From NCBI GenBank assembly GCA_015680685.1, contig MNCI01003297.1:618550-682549 (forward strand): a DNA stretch of 64,000 nt. Reading direction: 5' to 3'. Origin of the DNA: Gnetum montanum (taxonomy: Eukaryota; Streptophyta; Gnetopsida; Gnetales; Gnetaceae). Positions 44,949 to 55,861 of this stretch are shown here, piece by piece; position 1 is the first letter of the stretch; each line of letters begins with the position of its first letter. Both the position numbers and the translations under genes were made by a program. Under the pieces are notes generated by a model. The model was not told the DNA's origin, did no database searches, and saw only the letters and a list, made by a program, of their open reading frames with translations.

Positions 44949-46268
44949 ATGTCTCTCTCATAAGACTCTGACAATGCAACAACAAGTAACGCAATTCATT
45001 GGAGAACCAACAAACTCTATGATGATGAAGATAAAGTTTGGAGTACTCAACCTTATGCAGGAGCCCCCTACATTCATGAACACCCCAATGATACTTAAAG
45101 ACTTTTTTCATCCAACTCTGACACCTCTAGTAAGGATGAGACATCCCATAGAAAAAGGAGGCCCAAAAGGCCTAGGACCTTCTTGATAACTAATAAGAAC
45201 TTATTTGGGGATGACTGGAAGACTTACAAAATTCATAACAAGTTTTACAGTTCCCTCTCTTCCTCTACTCCTTCAACGTTAGATTGTGACACAGATGAGT
45301 ATCTTTTAAGGGATCGATGTAGAACTAAAAATCAAGCTTACAAAGAAAATCAAGGACGCCAACATGAACAAAGACAACATCATCTCAACTCACAAACTCA
45401 TAACCTACTTAGTGATGATGAACCCTTGCTAGCCACTAAGAGCCTAATGCCTATACAAGAGGCTGTTTGAATATCCTACAGGCATCACAAAGAAAGCCAT
45501 CTACTTAGGCTTGATTTAAACAACTTTCCCAAGTTCACAGGAGGCTATGATTTAGATCCACAACATCATCTACAAGCCTTCTACGATACCTATGTATGGA
45601 ATAATATTGATAATGGGTGGCAAAAACTTAAGCTCTTTCCTTTGACACTCATTGGTCAAGAAAAAGTATGGTATATGTCATTAAAACCAAATGCTTACTA
45701 TGTTCAACACCCTGTTGAAAGCTCTCAACATTTGGTCCTATTGAGAGATTTCAACATTCTTCCAACGCCAACTACTTACTATGTTCAACACCCTGTTTCT
45801 CCAACTTGATCGTCATTCTCTACTTCACCTCATCATTATCATTCTCCAGAATACTATCCACTCATACCCTCTGTGCCATGGTCGCCACCTCATGTACCTT
45901 ACATTATTCCTCAACAAGAATATTCTCATCCTTCACCTCCTTCTACATCACCACCAATTGTACCTGAAGTGTTTGCACTGCAACATCAACCCATGAATGT
46001 TACTTGTGCTACTATTAGTGGAAACCCACCACACCAAAGGCATCCCTTCTTTAGACGTGACTGTCAAAAGGGACCACATAGTTTTGAGACCACTGTATCC
46101 TCCCACTCAACACAAGTTCAACATTGTGGTGCATCCTTCTCCTCGAATCCAACACCTCATGTTACCTTATCAAGGCCACCAATCAAAACTCTAGCAACTA
46201 TGGGGCCCAGTGAATCTAGCCACGAAAGGAGACATATCGATCCTTGCATATCACTTTCATACCACAAA
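44949..46268 (+). pseudogene. gag of E6, internally deleted
   Basis: The ATG at 44949 gives MSLS-stop-DSDNATTSNAIHW, then a charged linker (45183-45470 open, 95 aa) and the core LDLNNFPKFTGGYDLDP, QHHLQAFYDTYVWNNID, KVWYMSLKPN. At about 45700 the core jumps to the Pro-rich linker (YYVQHPVSPT), losing what is about 800 bp in E7, with an odd inverted filler at the join. The linker (45873-46292) ends at the centre of the E6/E7 inverted repeat. Confidence 0.7.
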
Positions 46269-46790
46269 GGGATAAATTTATTCATGCTATAGTAGAGAGT
46301 TGAATACAAAACAATTGGGATACAGATACAAAATTACAAAATTTATTGGAACTCATGTGGTTCCAGGTGGCAGTGGTTCCTCCATGGGTGCCTTTCATTT
46401 GTCCTATGCACCAGGCTTCTGAGATTGATACTGTTGAAGAAGCACCTGATGTTTCTCCTCTTCTATCCAAGGATTATGAGTTGTCCATGCTGATGTTCCA
46501 ATGTTTGATGGAGTCAAAACTTCCCATGGACATGGCAACTACGGGAACACTTGATTGGCCTTGACATGCCATGTCACAAATAGCCATTGTTTCTCTTCAT
46601 AGGCTTGGGCCTTGACCTCTCCACCTTTTTCTTAGCTAGATTGTGCAATGAAAGGAGTTCCCTGATGGATGCTAAATGATTGTGCCTCTTGCTCCACATG
46701 TTCTGCATGAGGTCCTTAGCCTCTGCCTCCCCTTGGATGTTTAGTTGCACCTTGAGAAGGTCCTTCTTATTTTCCTCTTTTAGGGGCCAT
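46269..46790 (-). pseudogene. ORF3 of E7, decayed
   Basis: The ATG at 46790 gives MAPKRGK followed by a stop, then EGPSQGATKHPRGGRG, matching the basic N-terminus of ORF3 in E2 and E8. It is preceded by ATGATTATAG, a splice-acceptor-like site. A second frame (46574-46804) is open for 76 codons. It runs to the junction with E6 without reaching an LTR. Confidence 0.5.
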
Positions 46791-48046
46791 CTATAATCAT
46801 ACAAAGATCAATTATCAGTAAGGTTATTGAAAGAACTTCAATTATTTCATACCTTACTCATTGCCTTTAATAAATGTTGAATTCTTTGCTTAGTGTGATT
46901 TTAGAGTTAGAAATTTTTTTCAAGGAAGTTGCCCTAAAAGTTTAATGTCGGACTTGGTTTGTTTAGGTGACACATCAAAGGACACGTAATGGTTTTGAGG
47001 AATGTTTGATAAAATGATGACAAAGGAAAGAATAGATTTGGCAATGAAGTACTCAGAGGGTATAAAATGATGTGGTGGTGTGCAAAAAGTACAAATTACA
47101 AAAGTCATGCAAGTGGGTCCTCCCCAAAGCAGGTTCCAACCTATAATGCCCTTGCATAACCACACCTAAAAATGTCTGTAGGCACTAGAAGTGTTAAATT
47201 TAATTTGCACTAGTTCCACAAAACACACACATGTAGATACCACTGTGATGAGGTATGAATTCAATGCTACACAAGACACGAGTCATAAATTCATGAAAAA
47301 CAAGATGAGGTGAATTATAGAAGGAATTGCAGAGATTGGGATATGATGTAACTAACCCAGGGCACAATGAATCTTGAGTGTAGGGCATGATTAATTTGTC
47401 ATTAACTTGTCACTCCAAAATCAAGACCAAGTCCATTCCTTCGATTAGTGAGATCGTATTGCTTCATCCAATGATGAAAAACCATAAGAGCATCATGATG
47501 ATAAGGTGTATGATCACTTGGCGTTTCATACAAGGGAGGAGTGATTTTGCTTTGTGGTACTCTTTTTCTCTTCTTTTTGTTTTGATGAATGCTTAAGCCA
47601 GAGAAGATGCCTACCTTTAAGCATGGGTGCATGTCTTTCTAGTGGGACCCCCTAGAACATCATTGAGTTTTCTTGATTGAGTGCCTTTTGATTTCTCTTA
47701 CTCCCATTTTTCATTAGATCTACAAGGATCTTAGTACAACCAAGTTGCATGATAAATCCTATAGATGTCACCAAAGAGAATCCACAAGTCCCCTTGATGT
47801 CACACCCTAGCCATTCCTACTTAGTCCATCCTTCTTCACTCTGGGCATAATGAGCACAAAATTACTATAAGTTTTAATGATATCAAGAATATCATCATAC
47901 CTAGAGTAGAACCTCTTATTGATAGAATGGTTGGGTGGATGTAATGGGATTGCTATCCAAATAATTAGTCACCTGAGACTTGATAGCATAGAACAACAAC
48001 TCAACCAACGAGTCACATGAGTGTTTTATTCATAAATGAGATTACT
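46791..48046 (-). other. conserved non-coding region of E7
   Basis: It contains, in element order, CCCTTGATGTCACACCC (about 47790), the CTTTCTAGTGGGACCCCC block (about 47634-47651) and the stem-loop (47104-47160). No protease, RT or integrase is present between gag and this region. Confidence 0.65.
47104..47160 (-). other. conserved stem-loop in E7
   Basis: Arms GTCATGCAAG / CTTGCATAAC with one C-A mismatch. Relative to E2 (GTTATACAAG / CTTGTATAAC) an A-T pair has become G-C, a compensatory change. The loop keeps TCCTCCCCAAAG. Confidence 0.65.
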
Positions 48047-50283
48047 TCATAAAAAGACAAAAAGACAAAACCACTGGGTGTCTTTTGAGGTGGTGGTAGT
48101 AATATACCCAAATTGGGGTTCAAAAACTTGATTGTAGTAGGCATAGTGGGGCAAATTATAAGATGTGGTCATGTGGTAAGGATCTAACCCACTATGACAC
48201 TTGTGACTGTAAGATGGTATGCAAAGATCGATATGTCTCCCTTCTTGGCTAGATTCATGGGGCCCCATAGTTGTTGGAGTTTTGATCAGTGGCCTTGATA
48301 AGGTAACACGAGGTGCTAGATTCGAGGAGAAGGATGCACCACAGTGTTGAACTTGTGCTGAGTTGGGAGGATGTAGTGGTCTCGGAACTGTGCGGTCCCT
48401 TTCGATGGTCACATCTAAAGAAGGGACACCTTTGGTGTGGTGGGTTTTCATTGTTGTTGTTGGTAGTAGCACAAGTAACGTTCGTGGGTTGATTCTACGG
48501 TGCAAACCCTTCTAGTACAATTGGTGGCGATGTAGAAGGAGGTGAAGGATGAGAATATTGTTGTTGAGGAAAAGTGTAAGGTACATGAGGTGGCAACCTT
48601 AGTAGAGAGGGTATGAGTGGATAGTATTTTGGAGAATGATAATGATGAGGTGAAGTAGAGGATGATGATCCAGTTGGAGAAATAGGGTGTTGAACATAGT
48701 AAGCATTTGACATTGGGACATACAAAGGATATGGTTGGGTTGGCGATGGCCTTCCCCACGACTAGGGCTTTTGCCACTGTGGTTGAACCCGATATTTTGT
48801 ATGAAATCTGGATGTAACATTCCTCCCTAATGCTCATGTAAATGTGACAAAACTAGGCATTGGTCTTTGGGGTGATCATACAAATAGACGTTGCATTGAT
48901 ATGTGAAGTTGGTAGTTAAGTTCTTATTCTTATTATCTTCTACCCTTTGTTCTGATTATTGTGTGGTGTCTTATCCTATTTCTTGATTTGGCATAGTTGT
49001 GCCTCTACTATTGTTAGCATATTCTCCATATTTTCCGTGCACCCACTCTATCATCTTATTAATATTTACCTTAATTTCATCTAGTGATTGGTGCATTGGC
49101 AAAGGTAGAAATGGTTGCACTTCCTCAAGGTGAGCTGGTTTCTCCTCTTTATGGTTATGGACCTTTGCTAATTCAAGATTTTGGTCCTGTTGAGAGCTTT
49201 CAACATTCTCCCATTTAGCCATTTCTCCTTATTCTTTTGCTACCCACTTAATAAGCTCTTAGAGTTGATGGGTTTGTAGCTTGTATAGTTGACCTTGGGC
49301 ATACCTCCCTAGGGTCTCCCTTGTTTCATTACAGAGCCCATCTATGATATGGTACATTAGCCTTTCCTCGGAGAACCCATGGCCTAGGCAATTGTTTAAC
49401 AGTGCATAATATTTGTTGAAGGCCATGTACAAGGGTTCATGTTGTGCTTGTTTCCACTCTTGGATTTGTTTCCTCAAGGCTGACACTCTTGCATAGGTTT
49501 GATATCTTTCATTAAATAGTTCTACCATTGTCAGCCAATGTTGAATTAATTTTGGTTTTAATGACCTATACCATACTTTTTCTTGGCCAATGAGTGTCAG
49601 AGTAAAGAGCTTAAGTTTTTGCTACCCATTATCAATATTGTTCCATACACAGGCATCGTAGAAGACTTGTAAATGTTGTTGCAGATCTGAATCATAGCCT
49701 CCTATGAACTTGGAAAAGTTGTTTAAATCAAGCTTGGGTAGATGGCTTTCTTTGCGATACCTGTAGGATATTTGAATGGCCTCTTGTATAGGCATTGGGC
49801 TCTTAGTGGCCAGCAGCCACTAAGTAGGTTGTGAGTTTGTGAGTTGAGACGATGTTGTCTTTGTTCATGTTGGCGTTCTCGATTTTCTTTGTGAGCTCGA
49901 TTTTTAGTTCTATGCCAATCCCTTAAAAGATAGTCATCCGTGTCACAATCTAACGTTGAAGGAGTAGAGGAAGAGAGGGAACTGTAAAACTCATTATGAA
50001 CTTTGTAAGTCTTTCAATCATCACCAAATAAGTTCTTTTAAGTTATCAAGAAGGTCCTAGGCCTTCTAGGCCTCCTTGTTCTATGGGATGTTTCATCCTT
50101 ACTAGAGGTGTTAGAGTTGGATGAAAAAAGTCTTTGAGTATTGTTGGGGTGTTCATGAACATAGGGGGCTCTTACATAAGGTTGAGTACTCCAAACTTTA
50201 TCTTCATCATCATAGAGTTTTTTGGTTCTCCAATGAATTGCCTTACTCGTTGTTGCGTTGTCAAAGTCTTGTGAGAGAGACAT
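48047..50283 (-). pseudogene. gag of E7
   Basis: The ATG at 50283 gives MSLSQDFDNATTSKAIHW, matching E6. The core is best preserved at 49259-49528 (VELFNERYQTYARVSALRK, NNCLGHGFSEERLMYHIIDG) with a further open charged segment at 48971-49222. The knuckle is degenerate (CNVYLYDHPKDQC, second Cys lost). The Pro/Ser-rich linker (48495-48725) is collinear with E6. No retropepsin motif follows. Confidence 0.75.
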
Positions 50284-50394
50284 TGTTGTGAGTGGTGTGT
50301 AACTTAATTGAAATTAATTTATTTTTTGAGATATATCGTGAATACTTTGTTATAGTGATCTTGTCTGATATAACTAATTTAAATAACTAGCACT

Positions 50395-50413
50395 GTCCCT
50401 GGTAATAGCACCA
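50395..50413 (-). other. primer-binding site of E7
   Basis: In element sense TGGTGCTATTACCAGGGAC lies one base after the LTR end; tRNA-Asp type, decayed. Confidence 0.75.
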
Positions 50414-50414
50414 A

Positions 50415-51331
50415 TAATGAGTGGTGAGGTACCCCTACACTCAACCATACAAATATGAGCGTTTCACGCACGATCTGGTCGAACTCTGCAGATGGGCTAG
50501 TTGTGGTATCTAGATAGTTACTTGTTGATTGCAGTTTGCTATCTTCCCACTTGGACTAGTATTTGCTTTGTAGCGTATGATTTAGTCCAGAGTGAGGTGT
50601 ATGATGTGTTTCCTATCACTATGCTACTCCTAGGGCAATGGAAAATAACTTTAATTAAGCTAAGAGGAAAAGGGAGAGAGAATCTAAGCTAGCCTAAGTG
50701 CAATGAGCATCCATTCCTTAATCATTTGTACACATCTTAGACCTCGTTCACGACTACCACTGGGATTACAGAGCGCATGGCCTAGGTACGCTATAGGATA
50801 CCAAGTAGTCACAGTTGAATGCTCGTGATTAAGACGTACTCATTCCACATTTAAGGAGTTTAGAGTGAAGAGATATTAACTACGAAAGTAATAAATAACA
50901 ATAACAATTAAATAATTAAACTAAGTGAATGCTACAATGATGAAGTAATCTTGATCTTTATCTCTGGTCATGTGCGTGTCCAAGTACGTCACACTTGAAT
51001 AAAGGTGTTGTACAATTACAATCATCACACTACGGGCATGCACTGGGAGAAAGGGTTGAGAAGAACTAAAAATGAAAAGTAACTTCTAACTAAACTACTA
51101 ACTGACTCCCCCTTTCGCATGCGTCCCATTGTGTATTTATAGGCCCACACAGGAACTGCGATATCACGTATGCGATATCGCTTGTCAGGCCATGATATCA
51201 TGTACATGATATCGTGGGTGCAATATCGGGGGTCCGATATCAGGACTCATCAGACTTGATATCTTATACCCGATATTAGGGGTTTGATAACAGGGGTCCG
51301 ATAATAGTACCTAACAAACCATGATTCATTA
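50415..51331 (-). repeat. 5' LTR of E7
   Basis: In element sense it starts TAATGAATCATGG and ends CCACTCATTA. The GATATC array lies at 51156-51300, the TATA box CTATAAATACAC at about 51134-51143, and the poly(A) hairpin at 50953-51004. It keeps more CpGs than the E6 LTR. Confidence 0.85.
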
Positions 51332-51758
51332 ATTGTGAATTCTTTAACCCTCTTCAAGTATTTCATCACATTTGGGCCTTTTTAGAGTTTAGTAATTGGC
51401 CACTTATCCATTTCACCATAATCACAACCTAGCCAAGTGTAACTATCGATGAGACAATGTATCTAAAGGCTATACATTACACATTGCACACTAATCCATG
51501 ATTTTTTTGTAATTGTAGTGGAAAGTGTGGACTAGAAGCAGGACTTTCTTCACCAAAGGATAAGCAATAGCACCATGCAACGAGGACCTTCATGATTATT
51601 GAATCTTCTCCTTGGGTCTTCAGCTGCCAGAGGAGTTGGATGTTAGTTTTAGCTAGTTGTTTAATTCTATTGTCATGAATACCTAGTTTTGTAAGAGATT
51701 GTGAATCCGTATACTTGGGCACTTAGAATCTTTCTATTTCATTTGAGTCAGTTTGCAT
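51332..51758. other. unassigned segment between E7 LTR and E4 3' LTR
   Basis: It does not match the E5 post-integrase region expected here. An 81-codon minus-strand frame (51477-51722) has no recognised motif. It may be the remnant of a rearrangement that removed the end of E4. Confidence 0.5.
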
Positions 51759-52382
51759 ATGGATCTTTATTTGAGCACTGTTGTACCTAAGCATGTTAGT
51801 GTGTGTGGTAATAAAGATGAGCTTTCTGATCAAACCGTGTGGCACCTTGGCTAGACTAATTATTTTATTTATGCATTTAATGTTTTGTGCAATTTTATTT
51901 AATGCTTCTAGGTAATTAAGCTAAATTAAGCCACCTAGATTAAATAGAAATCAATTAAGCACATAAGTATGACCCCTTTGAGCATGTGCATGACACTTGG
52001 TAATCCCAACAATGCTTAACATTTGGTAACCCAATAGTGTTATACATGTTCAAGATGTGCACGGAAGGTGGGATTGGATACTTAGGATAGTTAGTTATTA
52101 ATTAGCATATAGATTAGTTAAATTGGTTCATAAATTAAGTTTCAACTTGTTGTTAATCGTAGATGAATAAACTATAAAATAATAAAAATCATGTGCCTTA
52201 ATTACACTTAACCATAAAACTAAGCTCCACAAATATAGTTGGGAAGACAATGATCATCATGATTAGATTCACATCTTGGAATTAGTGTACTTAGGAACTT
52301 AAGGTCTACGGAATTCGACCAAATCGCTCATGAATGCTTGTGATTCATATGGTGGGGCGTAGGGGTACCTCACCGCTCATCA
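51759..52382 (+). repeat. 3' LTR of E4, lacking U3
   Basis: It is collinear with 27616-28233 of the 5' LTR (for example the shared AATCGTAGATGAATAAACTA). It begins at the poly(A) hairpin (51763-51818); the palindrome array and TATA box are missing. It ends CGCTCATCA, followed by the TSD ATATC. Confidence 0.85.
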
Positions 52383-52387
52383 ATATC

Positions 52388-54022
52388 CATATATGGTTTT
52401 TTGATGGTTGTCTAGAAATCCTGTATATTCATTCAAAACTATGCATTCAATGATAAACAACCATACAATAAGAGATAATAAAGTAAGGATAATTAGTTAT
52501 AATCATGTTTTGGTACTCATGTCATTGATGAATAAGATTCTCATGTTAGATTTTCTTATAATTAATAGGGAGTACTATAAAACGTCTTGTTTTTAGAATT
52601 TCATAATAATAGATTTGATAAAAATAATAATTTATATTTTAAATAAGAAACAAAGAATAAGAAATTAAATCACATGTTACAACAATGAAATTTTGTGGAT
52701 TTAAAATTAGTGAGTTTGGTATACTAGTCATGGCATTCCAAACAACCTGTACTACAATCACTTAAGACAACTTCAAGGAGACTTAAATATCCTATGAGCA
52801 TGGAAATTTTTAAAAGATTAAGACAAGATTAAGCATAGTAGCCATTACAATACTAGAGAGAATATTCAAGAAAAAGGTAGATCATTTCCCTTGTTTGTAA
52901 AAGTAGGCAAGTAATAAAAAATGTACCTCTAAACCCATTAAGACATTGCAAATGATAATAAATTAGAAACTATTTCTTTAGAATTATATTAATCCAAGAT
53001 TGAAAGAGATAGGAAAGTTATTGATTAGTAAGAGTCAAGTATAAAATACTTTTAATAAATACTCCTAAATATTATTTTTATAGAAAACATGATTTTTCAC
53101 TAACTAGAAGTCAACATGCCACACATAAGACAAGAGTTAGAAATATACAAAGGTTCCTAAAAAGAAAAAAATTTAAAATATCCTCAACATCATTATGATT
53201 TTCTTGCTCTTTACGTAGGTACATATTATATTTAAGGGTTCTTGGTATAAGGATGTATACTTAACATGTGTGGTTTATTTGGTGTATATTAAGTTAATGT
53301 TATTTTTTATTTTTCTCTAAAAAATTATTATAATGATATACTACACATTTAATTCAACCATATATTCATAAATAAATACAATATTTGAACTTCAATAATA
53401 AAATTTATAGTCAAGTTTATATAAAAAAGTTTAGAAAAATACAAAAGACACAAAACATTTCAATTTCATTAGTATTAGTATTATGGAAGGCCGGAATTCA
53501 AAAGGCAAATTATTTATTTGCTGCTTTTGCTTATCAATTACAATGCATAATTAGACAAAACATGAATGGGATCTCATCACCTAACAGTATGAAAACAGTA
53601 GAGGGCATAAAATTCATCATCAAAAACTAATATATGGATTGTGCATTACAAATAGTATTGAAAATGAATACCACATTTTCTTGCGATGTCTTAGATTAGA
53701 GCACTTTAAAAATAAATGAGATGTTACTATTGCAAATTTGATTAATATGTTCCAAAATTTTAGCAATAATACTTGGCAAATTTTTAAATAAATATGTATT
53801 CTTGTATTTACATTGTTATTTCAATGGGTCTCAAAACTTTTTTATGAGAACATAAAAACGCAGCATATTTTATTCCAAAATCATAAAAATCCTTTAACAA
53901 ATAAAAGAAATTCCAAAATAGATCCCAGTTGAAAAGCTCATATAATGGAGTATTTATTTATCATTTCCATCTAAAACATGCTATATAAGATACATCATTG
54001 CATCCATCCTTCTTTTATGATC
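52388..54022. other. AT-rich spacer, no supported gene
   Basis: Mostly AT-rich, with an 81-codon plus frame (53385-53630) of no known family. A plus-strand stretch near 53636-53700 reads GLCITNSIENEYHIFLRC, which loosely resembles a zinc-binding tail of non-LTR retrotransposon RTs but is too short to call. Confidence 0.5.
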
Positions 54023-54080
54023 AAAGATTTAAACCAATAAAAAACAAAAAGAAAGATTTAAACCAATAAAAAACAAAAAG
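54023..54080. repeat. 29-bp tandem duplication
   Basis: AAAGATTTAAACCAATAAAA followed by AACAAAAAG is present twice in direct succession (54023-54051, 54052-54080). Confidence 0.9.
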
Positions 54081-54365
54081 AGAGAAAACGAAAGAAGAAA
54101 ATAATGAATAATGTTAAAAGGAAAGGAGATTTGGATTCTGGATAAACTTTTGACAAACTGTTAGCGTTGGATTCTGGAGTGCCTACAGAACTGCATTGGC
54201 AATGAGTATGTATTTTCATAATTTCCAACAAAATTTTGTCCGGATCATGCCAGGTAAACATTTCATTTGCATGGATTGGCCTTTCGGCGTGTCAAAGGTT
54301 TCGCCATGACTCACACATTCAGGCCTGTTTATTGATCATTGCTGATTTTTGCTCTTTGTCTTATA
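54081..54365. other. spacer, nothing recognised
   Basis: No gene. It contains GGATTCTGG twice (about 54131 and 54170). It lies downstream of the dioxygenase gene. Confidence 0.5.
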
Positions 54366-54905
54366 TCTCTGCTGAAAAAAGAAGAAACAAAATGGGGTCA
54401 TTGCTGGTTTTTGCTCTTTGTCTTGTATCTCTCTGCTGAAAAAAGAAGAAACAAAACGGGGTCATTGTTGTGGGTCATGAGTCATGAACATGATGACGGA
54501 TGGATGCTTGTTCAACTTTTTTTAAAAGTCTATTTGCTTATGAGTCAACTAAGCCCAACAGCACATGGTGAATGGCCATATGCAAGCTCATTGATGCTCT
54601 GTTTTTACTTTCCCCTTCATATCTCTGCTGAAGAAAGAAGAAACAAAACGGGTCATTGTTGTGGGTCACGAGTCATGAACATGATGATGGATGGATGCTT
54701 GTTCAACTTTTTTTAAAAGTCTATTAACGAAGCACATAGTCAAGACGAAACAAAACGGGATCATTGTTGTAGGTCATGAGTCATGAACATGATGACGGAT
54801 AGATGCTTGTTCATCTTTTTTTAAAAGTCTGTTTGCTTATGAGCCAATGAAGCCCACCAGCACATGGTCAACAGATGCTCTATTTTTACTTTTCCCTTCA
54901 TCATG
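54366..54905. repeat. diverged direct repeats downstream of the dioxygenase gene
   Basis: The unit contains GCTGAAAAAAGAAGAAACAA, GGGTCATTGTTGTGGGTCA, GAGTCATGAACATGATGACG and CAACTTTTTTTAAAAGTCT. A short copy lies at 54366-54410, then longer copies near 54430-54620, 54621-54727 (internally shortened) and 54748-54900. Similarity is high (few changes per 100 bp), so the duplications are recent relative to the TEs. Confidence 0.85.
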
Positions 54906-55317
54906 ACTAGTGTCGATTCCCTCACACGTGGTCGTTGAACAACAGGTGGTCATTGAACAAAAGTATTAGCAGATGTGATTTGTATAAATTTGGTTGAAAG
55001 TTGAGGCTTAAATTTATTCTTGTAAAGATTGGATTGAGTAACAAAAGGGTTTCATTTTATTGCTGTCATTTTGGTTGCAAAAATTATATGTTTAGCGATA
55101 TTATGGCTTTTGAATAAGGAAATAGATTCAATGCCCTCCATATTTTGGCAAATTTTCTTGCTTTAGTTTAATGATGATATTGCAATCTTCTGTGCAATTT
55201 TTAAGCATTAACAATATTTTGGATTTACATTGTACTTGTTCTATGTTCTACAATGTTTTTTTATGATATAGGAGATTTAAATTTTAAAAAAAACTAATAT
55301 TTTTAAATTTTCTCTAT
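54906..55317. other. spacer, nothing recognised
   Basis: AT-rich, with no ORF of note. Confidence 0.5.
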
Positions 55318-55790
55318 CACATCCCGGCTATGAACCCCTCCCCACTTTTTCTTGAGGCACAAGTACCCAAACACGTTCAGAATCAGGAATCCTCGAATTC
55401 ATGGCTTTCATAGATTCTTTGGATGCATAGGTTAAAACCTATGCCTTGGAGATTCACAAATCCCATAAAAATTTTTACCAACCAGTACATTTCCCAAGTG
55501 GGGACAGAAGCAGTTAAGATTCTCTTTGGAAATTTTTAATTTAATTTAATTTAAAAATAATATTTAATAGTAGTAATATGTGAAAAAAATTAAAAAATAT
55601 TGTATTATTTTGTAATTCATGTCCCCACCTATGAACCCGTCCCAGTCCCGAGTCTTTGCATATGCTTTTTGCATATGCTTGTGTACCCAAATGTGAATTG
55701 AATCACGAATGTTGGATTCCTCACTTTCAACACTTGGATTCATTTGATGCATAGGTTAAAACCCGAAATAACAACCAGTACAACTAGGCT
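55318..55790. repeat. pair of diverged direct repeats just 3' of the dioxygenase gene
   Basis: Copies at about 55318-55490 and 55618-55790 share CTATGAACCC-TCCC, GTACCCAAA, GAATCA-GAAT, GATGCATAGGTTAAAACC and CCAGTACA. They are separated by AT-rich sequence with TTTAA repeats (about 55530-55560). The second copy ends about 70 bases from the stop codon and may lie in the 3' UTR. Confidence 0.75.
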
Positions 55791-55861
55791 CTAAAAGAAA
55801 AACATAAGGAAATTATGCCACGGCGAGCATATATCCAAGCACTAAGGAGCTAAGATTTTGA

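Larger units (their letters stand above)
27391..52382 (+). mobile_element. gypsy element E4 (Athila/Tat-like), split by E5 and E6/E7
   Basis: The 5' LTR (27391-28233) and truncated 3' LTR (51759-52382) are clear partners. A perfect duplication ATATC flanks the whole (27386-27390, 52383-52387). The plus-strand order LTR, PBS, gag, protease, RT, RNase H, integrase is readable. E5 inserted in gag at 29685/39644 and E6/E7 in integrase at 43897. The element's own length is about 7.6 kb. All coding parts are broken. Confidence 0.85.

Noticed and set aside
51477-51722. 81-aa minus-strand frame
   Set aside because: No recognised motif, no conserved counterpart in the window, and in a rearranged segment.
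53636-53700. GLCITNSIENEYHIFLRC as a non-LTR or Penelope-type RT zinc tail
   Set aside because: Only about 20 residues match a loose pattern and no RT core was found upstream, so no element is called.
55564-55752. 62-aa minus-strand frame next to the dioxygenase stop
   Set aside because: It falls in the duplicated 3' flank, and the other repeat copy does not keep the frame.
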